Origin: Ralstonia sp. UBA689
Lineage (GTDB): Bacteria > Pseudomonadota > Gammaproteobacteria > Burkholderiales > Burkholderiaceae
NCBI RefSeq assembly: GCF_002298975.1
Contig: NZ_DBMV01000041.1
Span: forward strand, 171,850-235,849
Direction: 5' to 3'
DNA length: 64,000 nt
Below are positions 25,778 through 33,784 of the stretch, one piece after another. The notes under the pieces were generated by a model. That model saw only the letters and a program-made list of their open reading frames with translations. It had not been told where the DNA came from and did not search any database. Numbering within the stretch: position 1 is the first letter of the stretch; every line of letters begins with the position of its first letter. Both the position numbers and the translations under genes were made by a program.

Positions 25778-27220
25778 ATGACCACCGCCTCGCTCCCGCC
25801 GCCCGACGGCCCGCTTGATGACGACAGCTTCGCCGACCGCCTCAAGGGCGTGCTCACGCGCGGCCGCATCCAGCTCAAGCAGGTGGCGGCGGCGCTGGGT
25901 GTGTCGCCCTCGGCGGTGCACAAGTGGACGCGCGGCGGCGAAATCGAATACGCCAACCTGCTTGCGTTGGCGCGCTTCCTGAACGTGAACTGGCTGTGGC
26001 TGCGCTACGGCGACCGCGCGCTGGCCGACCTGGAAGCAAGCCTGAACACCGATGCCCGCGCCCGCGAAGGCCGCCAGAAGCATCTGGCCGCCATCATGGA
26101 AAGCGAGGCGCGCATGACCTTCGCTCAGGAGATTTCGGGCGTGGTTACGTGGGAGTGGAACCTGCTGACGGATGCCGTCGCCTACTCGCCCAACGCCGTG
26201 CGCCTGTTCGGCCGGCAGATCCGCACGCTGGACGATTTCTGGCGGTGCGTCGTCCCCGAAGATGTGCCCGGCGTGCAGGCTGCCATCACGCAAAACCTGG
26301 CCACAGGCGGCGTCTATGCACACGAATTCCGCATAGCGCCGGCGCCGGATGCGGTACGCTGGATCGTCTCGCGCGCGACGCTGGTGCGTGACGCGCAGGA
26401 CCGGCCCGTCAAGATGATCGGCCTGAGCCTGGACATTACCGAGCGCCGCACGGCCGAGGCTGCGTTGCGCGACTCCGAGGCGCTGCTTGCCAAGGCGCAG
26501 CAGATCGCCCATCTCGGCAGTTGGCTCTGGGAGCCCGGCAGCGACGCCTGCCGCTGGACGGATGAGGCCTATCGCATCTTCGGCTGGGTGCCGGCCAAGC
26601 CGGTGACGATGGCGCACTACCTGGCGACGATCGTTCCCGCCGACCGCGCGCGCGTGCAGGCTGTGCTGGATCAGGCCGTCGCCACACGCCGGCCGTATCG
26701 CGTCGAATACAGCATCACCCTGCCCGACGGCACGCGCCGCCACATTCGCGAAGAAGGCGAGGCGCAGGACCCGGCCGCCGCCACGCCGGTGATGATCGGC
26801 GCGGCACAGGACGTAACGGACGAAGTCGAGGCACAGGCCGCTTTCCGCGACAGCGAGGCCAAGTTGCGCACGCTGTTCGAGCAGGCGCCGGTCGGCATTG
26901 CACACGTGAGCCTGGAAGGCCGCTGCCTGCGCGCCAACCCCTGGCTGTGCGGGCTGCTGGGCCAATCGGAGGCCGAACTGCAGCAACGCACGCTGCTCGA
27001 CCTCACGCACCGCGACGACCTCGCGCGCCACCTGCGTCAGTACGGCGAACTGCTGGCGGGCACGGTGCCAGCCTACGCGCTCTCGCTGCAACTGGTACGC
27101 GGCGATGGCTCCGCCGTGCCGGTGCGCGTGACCACGTCGCTGGCGCGCGATCCGATCTCGGGGGCGCCGCTGCATCTGATTACCGTGGTGGACGCGGTAC
27201 CCGAGGCGGGCACGTCGTAG
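25778..27220 (+). CDS. HTH–PAS regulator without an enzymatic output domain
   Basis: A 480-aa protein. An XRE/CI-like helix-turn-helix lies at about residues 14-62 (LKQVAAALGVSPSAVHKWTRGGEIEY and ARFLNVNWLWLRYGD). Three PAS domains follow (starting near residues 115, 240 and 360, with PAC-type ends MIGLSLDITERR and MIGAAQDVTDE). No histidine kinase, GGDEF, EAL or sigma-54 domain follows, so DNA binding is probably the output and the PAS domains the sensor. ATG 25778 is preferred to 25712. It is divergent from betBA, suggesting it controls that operon; this is inference. Confidence 0.85.
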   Translation: MTTASLPPPDGPLDDDSFADRLKGVLTRGRIQLKQVAAALGVSPSAVHKWTRGGEIEYANLLALARFLNVNWLWLRYGDRALADLEASLNTDARAREGRQKHLAAIMESEARMTFAQEISGVVTWEWNLLTDAVAYSPNAVRLFGRQIRTLDDFWRCVVPEDVPGVQAAITQNLATGGVYAHEFRIAPAPDAVRWIVSRATLVRDAQDRPVKMIGLSLDITERRTAEAALRDSEALLAKAQQIAHLGSWLWEPGSDACRWTDEAYRIFGWVPAKPVTMAHYLATIVPADRARVQAVLDQAVATRRPYRVEYSITLPDGTRRHIREEGEAQDPAAATPVMIGAAQDVTDEVEAQAAFRDSEAKLRTLFEQAPVGIAHVSLEGRCLRANPWLCGLLGQSEAELQQRTLLDLTHRDDLARHLRQYGELLAGTVPAYALSLQLVRGDGSAVPVRVTTSLARDPISGAPLHLITVVDAVPEAGTS

Positions 27221-27250
27221 CGCCAGCAGGCGCGCTGCCCGCCGCCACCA

Positions 27251-27275
27251 GACGTTACATACGTCAACTTGTAAC
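27251..27275. promoter_or_regulatory. Overlapping inverted repeats upstream of DMT operon
   Basis: Two perfect interrupted palindromes overlap: GACGT-N5-ACGTC (27251-27265) and GTTACA-N10-TGTAAC (27254-27275). They lie about 165 bp upstream of the DMT transporter start. A candidate operator; the cognate protein is unknown. Confidence 0.4.
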
Positions 27276-27439
27276 AACCCCGTCAATCGTTGCGACTGAT
27301 TTCCCGGCAAGCCAGGAGGGCCGGCTTAGACTCACCCTGAAGCACCTTTAGTTTATTTATTTACCTCCAGTCAACTCGCGCGCCGCCGGCGCTCAAGGCT
27401 TTTCTCGCCGGCCAAGCGCACAGAACAAGGAGACCGGTT

Positions 27440-28498
27440 TTGCCCTCTTCCTCCGCCGCCCGCGCGGCACATCACAAACGCACGCTGCAGTGGGGTTACC
27501 GCTGGGCGCTGTGGGCCGCCATTCTGTGGGGCGCCTGGTATGTGCCGGGCACTGCTGTCTGGCATGAATCGCCGTTTGCCACCATCGACCTCTCCGACCC
27601 GCGCGTCTTCCTGACCAGTGCAGCCGTCATCACAACCTTCCACTGCTGCATGGTGGTGATATTCCAGTGGGTGTGGCTGGGCACGCTCGGCAAGCTGGGG
27701 GATTACTTCCGCACCATCGGCCAGTTCCGCAAGATCTCGCGCTGGTACTTCATTGCCGCGATTGCCGGGGGGCTGATGGCCAACTTCGGCTCATACCTGG
27801 CGATGGGTTATGTGGGCGCGGTGTTTGCAGCAGTGGCCGGTCTGCTGTATCCGGTGGTGGGCGCCACCGTGGCCAAGCTCTGGTACAACGAGCGCATCAG
27901 CGCGCGAGCGACCGTGGGTATTGCCATCATCATCGGCGGCGGCGTGGCGATCTACGTGCCGGCACTGCTGGCCGAATCGCACAGCGGCAACAACCAGTGG
28001 ATCGGCTACCTGGGCGGCGCGATGGCAGCCATCGGCTGGGGGCTGGAAGGCGCCATCGTCGGGCGCGCCATGGACGTGACCGACCCCGACTGCGGCGTGT
28101 CGATCCGTTACACCGCCGAGGCCATCTATTGGGTGGTCTTCGTGCTGCCGGCCATTGCGCTGTTCGCCCACTTGCCGATCAGCGTTACGGAAATCGCTTC
28201 GGGCATCGTGCATAGCAAGGCACTGCTATGGCTGGCGGTGGGCGGACTCACGTTCTCCTTCTGCGCGGTGGCCTGGTACAAGTCCTTCCCGTTGATCGGC
28301 GTGGGGCGCGGGCAGGCGCTGGGCGCGTTCTACGCCCTATTCGCCACCCTCTTCACCGCCATCTTCACACTGCAGTTTCCGCAGTGGTACTTCCTGATCG
28401 GGCTGGCGCTGGTGATCTTCGGCGGCTTCGTGATGGTGTCGGAAAGCTCGGAAAACCTGGAAGTGATTCGCGGCATGGCACCACAACCCCACCAGTGA
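27440..28498 (+). CDS. DMT-superfamily transporter
   Basis: A 352-aa inner-membrane protein with about ten hydrophobic segments, two internally similar halves and a cytosolic C-terminal tail, as in EamA/DMT exporters and permeases. Conserved-looking stretches are WAAILWGAWYVPGTAVW, AGLLYPVVGATVAKLWYNER and SFPLIGVGRGQALGAFYALFA. The start is a TTG with AAGGAG 7 bp upstream. It is followed by two small genes on the same strand. Some DMT proteins, such as LicB, move choline; the neighbouring bet genes and phospholipase C make that an attractive but untested idea. Confidence 0.85.
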   Translation: MPSSSAARAAHHKRTLQWGYRWALWAAILWGAWYVPGTAVWHESPFATIDLSDPRVFLTSAAVITTFHCCMVVIFQWVWLGTLGKLGDYFRTIGQFRKISRWYFIAAIAGGLMANFGSYLAMGYVGAVFAAVAGLLYPVVGATVAKLWYNERISARATVGIAIIIGGGVAIYVPALLAESHSGNNQWIGYLGGAMAAIGWGLEGAIVGRAMDVTDPDCGVSIRYTAEAIYWVVFVLPAIALFAHLPISVTEIASGIVHSKALLWLAVGGLTFSFCAVAWYKSFPLIGVGRGQALGAFYALFATLFTAIFTLQFPQWYFLIGLALVIFGGFVMVSESSENLEVIRGMAPQPHQ

Positions 28499-28505
28499 GG
28501 CACGC

Positions 28506-28802
28506 ATGAAACTGCACATGAAGGGCTACATCCTGCAACTGCTGGCCAGCGGTGACGCACTGTGGGACAGCGACATCGCCCATCGCACCTGCCTGGAATA
28601 CGGCAAACCCGAAGAGGAATACTGGACGGGCAGTATCCGCGCCATCCTCGCCGATTTGTACTCCGGCGGTCTGGTGCAGACGCTCGAAGACGCATTGGAC
28701 GTAGCCACCGGCAAGGTGCACTTCCGCTACACCATCACTGAGTTCGGCCGCCAACGCATGGCCGACACCGGCCTGATCGAACCGAAGGAGACCATGCAAT
28801 GA
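28506..28802 (+). CDS. Small winged-helix (PadR-like) protein
   Basis: A 98-aa protein. The fold pattern MKGYILQLLASGDALWDSDIAHRTC, then SIRAILADLYSGGLVQTLEDAL and KVHFRYTITEFGRQRMADTGL resembles the winged helix of PadR-type proteins but lacks their C-terminal dimerisation helix. It begins 8 bp after the DMT transporter stop and overlaps the next small gene by 4 bp (ATGA). It could be a regulator of the operon or a protein-binding adaptor of the transporter. Family match is uncertain. Confidence 0.75.
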   Translation: MKLHMKGYILQLLASGDALWDSDIAHRTCLEYGKPEEEYWTGSIRAILADLYSGGLVQTLEDALDVATGKVHFRYTITEFGRQRMADTGLIEPKETMQ

Positions 28803-28909
28803 CGAGCTACTGGGGCTACCCGCTTGCCGATGTACTGGCGATCGCGCTGATCGTCGGGTTGAGTGCGCTGGCGCTGTATCAGGCGCGCACCTACACGCGG
28901 CAACTCTGA
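28799..28909 (+). CDS. 36-aa single-span membrane peptide
   Basis: A 36-codon reading frame that starts at an ATG overlapping the winged-helix gene's stop codon (ATGA). It begins MTSYWGYPLADV and is followed by one hydrophobic segment (LAIALIVGLSALALYQA) and a basic end (RTYTRQL). The coupled start, the AAGGAG 9 bp upstream and the tight fit before a strong terminator argue that it is translated. Likely a small inner-membrane subunit or regulator of the DMT transporter. No homologue is known to me. Confidence 0.6.
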   Translation: MTSYWGYPLADVLAIALIVGLSALALYQARTYTRQL

Positions 28910-28930
28910 CATCGCGCACCGACAAAGAAG

Positions 28931-28968
28931 AAACGGCCCGCTGGCGTTGCCTGCCAGCGGGCCGTTTT
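28931..28968. terminator. Terminator after DMT operon
   Basis: A 15-bp perfect stem (AAACGGCCCGCTGGC at 28931-28945, GCCAGCGGGCCGTTT at 28953-28967) with a 7-nt loop and T-run. Works in both directions for the DMT operon and phospholipase C. Confidence 0.88.
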
Positions 28969-28981
28969 GCTTGCGTGCCGC

Positions 28982-31084
28982 TTATGCGCCCAGCGCCGGG
29001 TCCGACGCGCTGGCGCGCTCGGTCTCGACGTGGCCCGCCAGGCGGCGCCGGAAGCCAGCGTCGGTGCTGGCCGTAACGTTCAGGTCGTACCAGGCGTGCT
29101 GGCCACGCAGGTCCAGGTATACCGAGGTATCGTCACCGCCGCGCACCTCGCGCTGCACGCTCTCGCCCGTGTAAGCGTTCTTGACCGTGAAGGTCGTGTG
29201 CGTGCGGCCGTGGTTGATCAGGCGCAGTTCCAGGTTGCCGTTGGCGACGTCGTAGCCCTCCTTCACTTCCAGTGCTCGGCCGTGCGGATGCAACAGGCCC
29301 GACAGCGTGAGCTTGCCGACGAAGCGGCGCAGGAAGCCGTTCGGACCGTGCACCGTGAAGTCGTACGTGCCGCCAGGGCCCACGGGCAGCTTGTCGGACA
29401 GTCGCTTGCCCGCTTCCACCGTATAGGTGCGCGGCGCATCCAGGCTGCCGGCGGTGTAGGCGAGGAATGCCGCGCCAGCATCACCGGTGTTGACGAAATC
29501 GATCTGGAACTTGCCCGCTGCCTCGTCATGACGGCCACGCACGAACAGCTCGTACGGCAGCGCGCGCGCCGGGCGCACTCCCGCTTCCTGCTTGGGCACG
29601 GCCTGCAGCAGCGGCGGCAACGGAATGTAGTCCGGATGGCGCTGGCGATCCTTCGGCGCGTAGGCCGCCGTGCTCGGCAACGCGGGAATCGCCTCGTTGG
29701 GCGTGGCAAAGTTGAACGCCGAGGTCAGATCGCCGCACACCGCGCGGCGCCACTTCGAGATGTTCGGTGACTTGATGCTGTGCGTGCGGGCAAAACGCGT
29801 CTCGATGAAGCGGATGATCGACGTGTGGTCGAACGTCTCCGAGCACACCCAGCCGCCCTTGGACCACGGCGACACCACCAGCATCGGCACGCGCACGCCC
29901 AGGCCGTAACTGCCCGCGCCGTACTTGCTGTTGCCCGGGAAGTATTCGCCCGTGGTGTCGACGGTGGAGAGGCCGTTGCTGCCCGATGCGGCAAACGGCG
30001 GCACGAGGTGGTCGAAGAAGCCGTCGTTCTCGTCGTAGGTGACGAACACTGCCGTCTTGCTCCACACCTCGGGGTTGGAGGTCAGGATCTGCAGGACCTG
30101 GTCGATGTACCACGCGCCGTAGTTGGCCGGCCAGTTCGGGTGTTCGGAGAACGCCTCCGGCGCGGCGATCCACGACACCTGCGGCAGCGTGCCATTCTGC
30201 ACGTCGCGCTTGAGGATGTCGAAGTAACCGTCGCCAGCCGACACGTTGGTGCCGGTGCGCGCCTTGTCGTACAGCGGGTTGCCGGGCTGCGCGTTCTGGT
30301 ACTGCTTGAAATACAGCAGCGAGTTGTCGCCGTAGTTGCCGATGTAGGCGTCGCTCGTCCAGCCCCAGGAGCCGTTGGCGTCCAGGCCCGTGCCGATGTC
30401 CTGATAGATCTTCCACGAGATGCCGGCGGCTTCGAGCACTTCCGGATACGTCGACCAGCCGTAGCCGGCTTCCGCATTGTCGATCACCGGGCCGCCACCG
30501 ACGTTGTCGTTGCCGACGTAGCCCGTCCACATGTAGTAGCGGTTCGGATCGGTAGAGGTGGGCGTGGAGCAGTGATAGGCGTCGCAGATGGTAAAGGCAT
30601 CAGCCAGCGCGTAGTGGAACGGGATGTCCTGACGCGTGAGATACGCCATCGTCGTGGTGCCCTTGTGCGGGACCCAGCCGTCATAGCGGCCGCCGTTGAC
30701 GGCGCCATGCGTATCGTTCCAGCCGTGCGGCAGGTCTTGCAGGAACTGCAGGCCGAGGTCTGGCGCGCTCGGGCGGAACGGCAGCACCTCGCCCACCGCG
30801 CCGACCAGCGGCTGGTGCCACACGCTCTTGCCGGTGGGCAGCGTGACGGTGCGCGTATCGCCGTACCCGCGCACGCCCTTGAGCGTGCCGAAGTAATGGT
30901 CGAACGAACGGTTCTCCTGCATGAGGATCACGATGTGCTGCACGTCCTCAATGTTGCGGCGCGCGTTATGGGCGGGAATCGCCAGCGCCTGACGAATGCC
31001 TTCGGGCACCACGCCCATGGCGGCGGAAGCAGCGGCCAACTGGGCGGCGGAGCGGAGAAAACCACGGCGGCTCTTGGAGGTCAT
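28982..31084 (-). CDS. plcN: Phosphocholine-specific phospholipase C
   Basis: A 700-aa exported enzyme of the PlcN/PlcH family. A twin-arginine signal (SRRGFLRSAA) begins the protein, so export is by Tat. The phosphoesterase core opens with IVILMQENRSFDHYFGTLKG and includes the catalytic Thr/metal region and FVTYDENDGFFDHLVPP. Two C-terminal beta domains end the protein (from about residue 515). It hydrolyses phosphatidylcholine and sphingomyelin to phosphocholine. ATG 31084 was chosen because the Tat motif directly follows. Close to betBA, it may provide the choline precursor. Confidence 0.93.
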   Translation of the reverse strand: MTSKSRRGFLRSAAQLAAASAAMGVVPEGIRQALAIPAHNARRNIEDVQHIVILMQENRSFDHYFGTLKGVRGYGDTRTVTLPTGKSVWHQPLVGAVGEVLPFRPSAPDLGLQFLQDLPHGWNDTHGAVNGGRYDGWVPHKGTTTMAYLTRQDIPFHYALADAFTICDAYHCSTPTSTDPNRYYMWTGYVGNDNVGGGPVIDNAEAGYGWSTYPEVLEAAGISWKIYQDIGTGLDANGSWGWTSDAYIGNYGDNSLLYFKQYQNAQPGNPLYDKARTGTNVSAGDGYFDILKRDVQNGTLPQVSWIAAPEAFSEHPNWPANYGAWYIDQVLQILTSNPEVWSKTAVFVTYDENDGFFDHLVPPFAASGSNGLSTVDTTGEYFPGNSKYGAGSYGLGVRVPMLVVSPWSKGGWVCSETFDHTSIIRFIETRFARTHSIKSPNISKWRRAVCGDLTSAFNFATPNEAIPALPSTAAYAPKDRQRHPDYIPLPPLLQAVPKQEAGVRPARALPYELFVRGRHDEAAGKFQIDFVNTGDAGAAFLAYTAGSLDAPRTYTVEAGKRLSDKLPVGPGGTYDFTVHGPNGFLRRFVGKLTLSGLLHPHGRALEVKEGYDVANGNLELRLINHGRTHTTFTVKNAYTGESVQREVRGGDDTSVYLDLRGQHAWYDLNVTASTDAGFRRRLAGHVETERASASDPALGA

Positions 31085-31161
31085 GTTCTCTACCTGTTGT
31101 CTGTATTGGAGGGGGTTGGGGGGAACAACACGGGCCAACGTCGGATGGCTTGGGGAGGGGG

Positions 31162-31401
31162 TCAATCGACGGTATGCATCACGGGTGGCGCCAGGCCGTC
31201 GCGCGAAGTGACGACAGCCTGCGTGGAAGACGGGGATGGCGGCAATGACGGGGGAGGTGAAAGCGCGGAGGCCGGCGTCCGCACCACGGCGGGCACGTGC
31301 GGATCGGCCGCATCGCAGCCAGCCAGCACAAAGGCAAGCGCCGCCGCAATCAGGCATACAGCGCGGAAAGGCAATCGACTGATAACGCGGCTCGCAGACA
31401 C
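31162..31401 (-). CDS. Small putative lipoprotein
   Basis: A 79-aa protein. The start is a GTG at 31401 with AGGAGG 5 bp upstream. After a basic stretch, LIAALAF-type hydrophobic residues end in the lipobox FVLAGC. The rest is proline- and serine-rich (SPPPSLPPSPSS) and likely unstructured. It lies 77 bp upstream of the phospholipase C on the same strand and could be its first gene or a chaperone-like partner. No known family. Confidence 0.6.
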   Translation of the reverse strand: MSASRVISRLPFRAVCLIAAALAFVLAGCDAADPHVPAVVRTPASALSPPPSLPPSPSSTQAVVTSRDGLAPPVMHTVD

Positions 31402-31564
31402 GAATGACCTCCTGGTGACACCGGCGACCCGTCTGTGCGACACGTGCCCGTCACTAATCAGGCGCTAAGGTAGAAAGAAATCGTGTCGGTTCCGTGAAGA
31501 CGGCGCGCTCTGCGTCGGCTCGTTCGGCCATAGGCCGTTCTCGCCTTGATGGAATTGTGTTGCG

Positions 31565-31583
31565 GATGCGAATAATTCTCACC
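31565..31583 (+). promoter_or_regulatory. Candidate Fur box
   Basis: GATGCGAATAATTCTCACC matches the form TGCGAATnATTCTCA that is common at iron-regulated promoters in Ralstonia, Burkholderia and Pseudomonas. It lies about 220 bp upstream of the siderophore synthetase start. Iron limitation should then switch on the operon. Confidence 0.65.
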
Positions 31584-31674
31584 TACACTGAGACGCAGCA
31601 AACCGCGCCTCTGCGCGCAGGCCGGTGCGGCTGACCCTGCCTCACGCCGTCTTAGAAAAAGATCCCGTCCCTTT

Positions 31675-31703
31675 GCAGCGCTCCTCCTTGCCAGGAGCGC
31701 TGC
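31675..31703 (+). other. Leader hairpin in siderophore transcript
   Basis: A perfect 11-bp inverted repeat, GCAGCGCTCCT at 31675-31685 and AGGAGCGCTGC at 31693-31703, with a 7-nt loop. It is not followed by a T-run, so it is not a standard terminator. Its right arm carries AGGAG, which would be hidden in the stem. Confidence 0.6.
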
Positions 31704-31804
31704 ATCGTCCGCCTGCCTCTCAAGCGGCCCCTACACCAGACCCCCTGTGCTGCAGGGCCGAGCTACCGCTCGCCTGCATACGCTCGTGTCCCGTAGGAGC
31801 CATC

Positions 31805-33784
31805 GTGCAACGTCAAGCTGATCCCGCTGCTCAAACATCCATCGCACCCATTGCCGTCGCGGCCGGCAACCTATCTTTTGAATCGATTCCCGCCTTGCGC
31901 GAAGCCGGCGTGCATGCCGCGCACTGGTCTGCGGCGCAGCAACTGGCACGCCGCCGCGTGCTGTCGCGCCTGCTGCAAGCGTTGTTTCGTGAAGCGCTGC
32001 TCAACCCCTATCAGTTGATCGCCGACACGCGCCCGGACATGACGCTGCTGCCGATCTGGCAACAGCGCGTGCTGCTGCGCTTCACCGGCCTGCACCCCGG
32101 CGCGCTGGGCAACTGGACCCTGGCCGGCGACGTGACCGTCCTCGCGCACGACCGGCTGCCGATGCTCGTCGAGCGGCCTTCCGCCCTGCTTCATTGGCTC
32201 ACGCCGATCCTGGAGACCGGTGATGACAACAGCGCGCACCGCCTGACGGCCATCGCACGACTATCGGCGGAGCTCGACAACAGCCAGGACAACGACACGC
32301 TGTGCCAAGCCTATCGGCTCGCCTGGGGCGAGCGCCTTGCCGCCGAGCACGGCGCAACCGCACCGCAGGACGCGCTGGCCCTGCTGGTCGGCGACGGCAC
32401 GCCGCAAGCCCTGGCACGCACCGAGCAGTGGGGCACCGGCGGCCACCCGTGGCACCCGGCCTACAAGACGCGGCTGGGGCTGGCGCCCGATCAGGTGATT
32501 GCGCTGTCGCCGGAATTCGAGGCGCAGGTGCCGATCGGCCTGGTGGCCGTGGCCGCGCATCGCCTGCAGGTGAGCACGATGGAGGGCACACAGCCGTATG
32601 CGGCGTGGTTTGCCGCGACCTTCCCCGAAGCCATGACGGCCTTCCGCAAGGCCCTGCTGGTGCGCCGGCTCGCCCCCGAAGGCTGGCTGCCGCTGCCTGT
32701 CCACCCGTGGCAGCGCGACACGACTCTCAACGAGACCTTCGCCGCCGAGTTTGCCGCTGGTGAGCTGATCACCCTGCCCGACATCACCATTGCCACACGG
32801 CCGACCATGTCGTTCCGCACCGTGGCCGCCACCACCGCCCCCGGCGGCCCAATGCTCAAGCTGCCCGTGAGCATGCGGCTGACCAGCGTGGAGCGCACCG
32901 TATCGCCCAAGTCCGCCGTGATGGGGCCACGCGTGAGCGCGCTGCTCGAACGCATCCTCGCGGCCGACGCTGCGCTGTCAGCCGTGCTGTCCATCGTGCC
33001 GGAGCGCCACGGCATCCACCTGGCCGGCACCAGCGACGAGCGCGCCCGCCATCTGTCGATGATCGTGCGGGACAACCCGACCACACGCGTTGCCCGCAGC
33101 CAACGTCTGCTGCCCGTCGGCGCTCTGTTCACGCCAGATTTCACGACCGACATGACGCAGCCAGCTGCGCCCACGCTGCTCGACACGGTGCTCTCGCGCC
33201 AGACCGCCGGCACACGCTCCGAACGCGCTGCACGCTTCTTCGACGCCTACCTGCACGTGGCGATTCCGGCCATCGTCGGGCTGTACCTGCGCTACGGCAT
33301 TGCGCTGGAGGCGCATCAGCAGAACACCTTTGTCGTCATCGATGCGGCCGGCATGCCGGTGCGGCTGGTGGTGCGCGACTTTGGCGACGTGAAGATCGCG
33401 CTGCCGGCGCTGCAGGCACAAGGCTTGACCATCGAGCCGTTCCGCGCCGGGCACACCACGTACCCGGATCGGGATATCCCGCGCAAAAAGCTGATCCACG
33501 CGTTCCTGCTGTGCCATATCGGCGAACTCGCGCTCGCACTGTTCCCGGAAGGTGGCGAAACATCGGGCCTGCGCCAGTGGCGCGACGCCATGCACACCGT
33601 GTTCAAACAGCATCAAGCTGCGCTGGATGCCGGTGCATGGGTGCACGAGCGTCACGCCTTGCTGGAAGCACCATGGACCTTCAAGACCTTCGTGCGCATG
33701 CGCCTGCGCGATCAGTCCGACGACATGCACGCCACGCTGCCCAACCCGCTGGCCGCTGCCGGGATGCCGGGAGTGCCGGCATGA
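31805..33784 (+). CDS. IucA/IucC-family NIS siderophore synthetase
   Basis: A 659-aa NRPS-independent siderophore synthetase. The ATP-binding motif GGHPWHPAYKTRLGL and the later MLKLPVSMRLTS, EAHQQNTFVVIDAAGMPVRLVVRDFGD are hallmarks of the family, which joins a carboxylate (usually citrate) to an amine or alcohol. The FhuF-like C-terminal domain lies near the end. The start is a GTG at 31805, with TAGGAG upstream. The next gene is an MFS exporter whose ATG overlaps the stop codon (ATGA). This two-gene layout resembles lbtA–lbtB of Legionella and fslA–fslB of Francisella, which make and export rhizoferrin. The product itself cannot be read from sequence. Confidence 0.92.
   Translation: MQRQADPAAQTSIAPIAVAAGNLSFESIPALREAGVHAAHWSAAQQLARRRVLSRLLQALFREALLNPYQLIADTRPDMTLLPIWQQRVLLRFTGLHPGALGNWTLAGDVTVLAHDRLPMLVERPSALLHWLTPILETGDDNSAHRLTAIARLSAELDNSQDNDTLCQAYRLAWGERLAAEHGATAPQDALALLVGDGTPQALARTEQWGTGGHPWHPAYKTRLGLAPDQVIALSPEFEAQVPIGLVAVAAHRLQVSTMEGTQPYAAWFAATFPEAMTAFRKALLVRRLAPEGWLPLPVHPWQRDTTLNETFAAEFAAGELITLPDITIATRPTMSFRTVAATTAPGGPMLKLPVSMRLTSVERTVSPKSAVMGPRVSALLERILAADAALSAVLSIVPERHGIHLAGTSDERARHLSMIVRDNPTTRVARSQRLLPVGALFTPDFTTDMTQPAAPTLLDTVLSRQTAGTRSERAARFFDAYLHVAIPAIVGLYLRYGIALEAHQQNTFVVIDAAGMPVRLVVRDFGDVKIALPALQAQGLTIEPFRAGHTTYPDRDIPRKKLIHAFLLCHIGELALALFPEGGETSGLRQWRDAMHTVFKQHQAALDAGAWVHERHALLEAPWTFKTFVRMRLRDQSDDMHATLPNPLAAAGMPGVPA

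Larger units (their letters stand above)
31402..31804 (+). other. Leader and promoter region of siderophore operon
   Basis: About 400 bp between the divergent lipoprotein and the siderophore synthetase. It contains a Fur box (31565-31583) and, further down, a strong hairpin (31675-31703). Neither a terminator nor another gene was seen. Confidence 0.6.

Noticed and set aside
28982..31357. Phospholipase C with 91 extra N-terminal residues
   Set aside because: The Tat signal follows directly after ATG 31084, which has a ribosome site. The extension overlaps the small lipoprotein gene.
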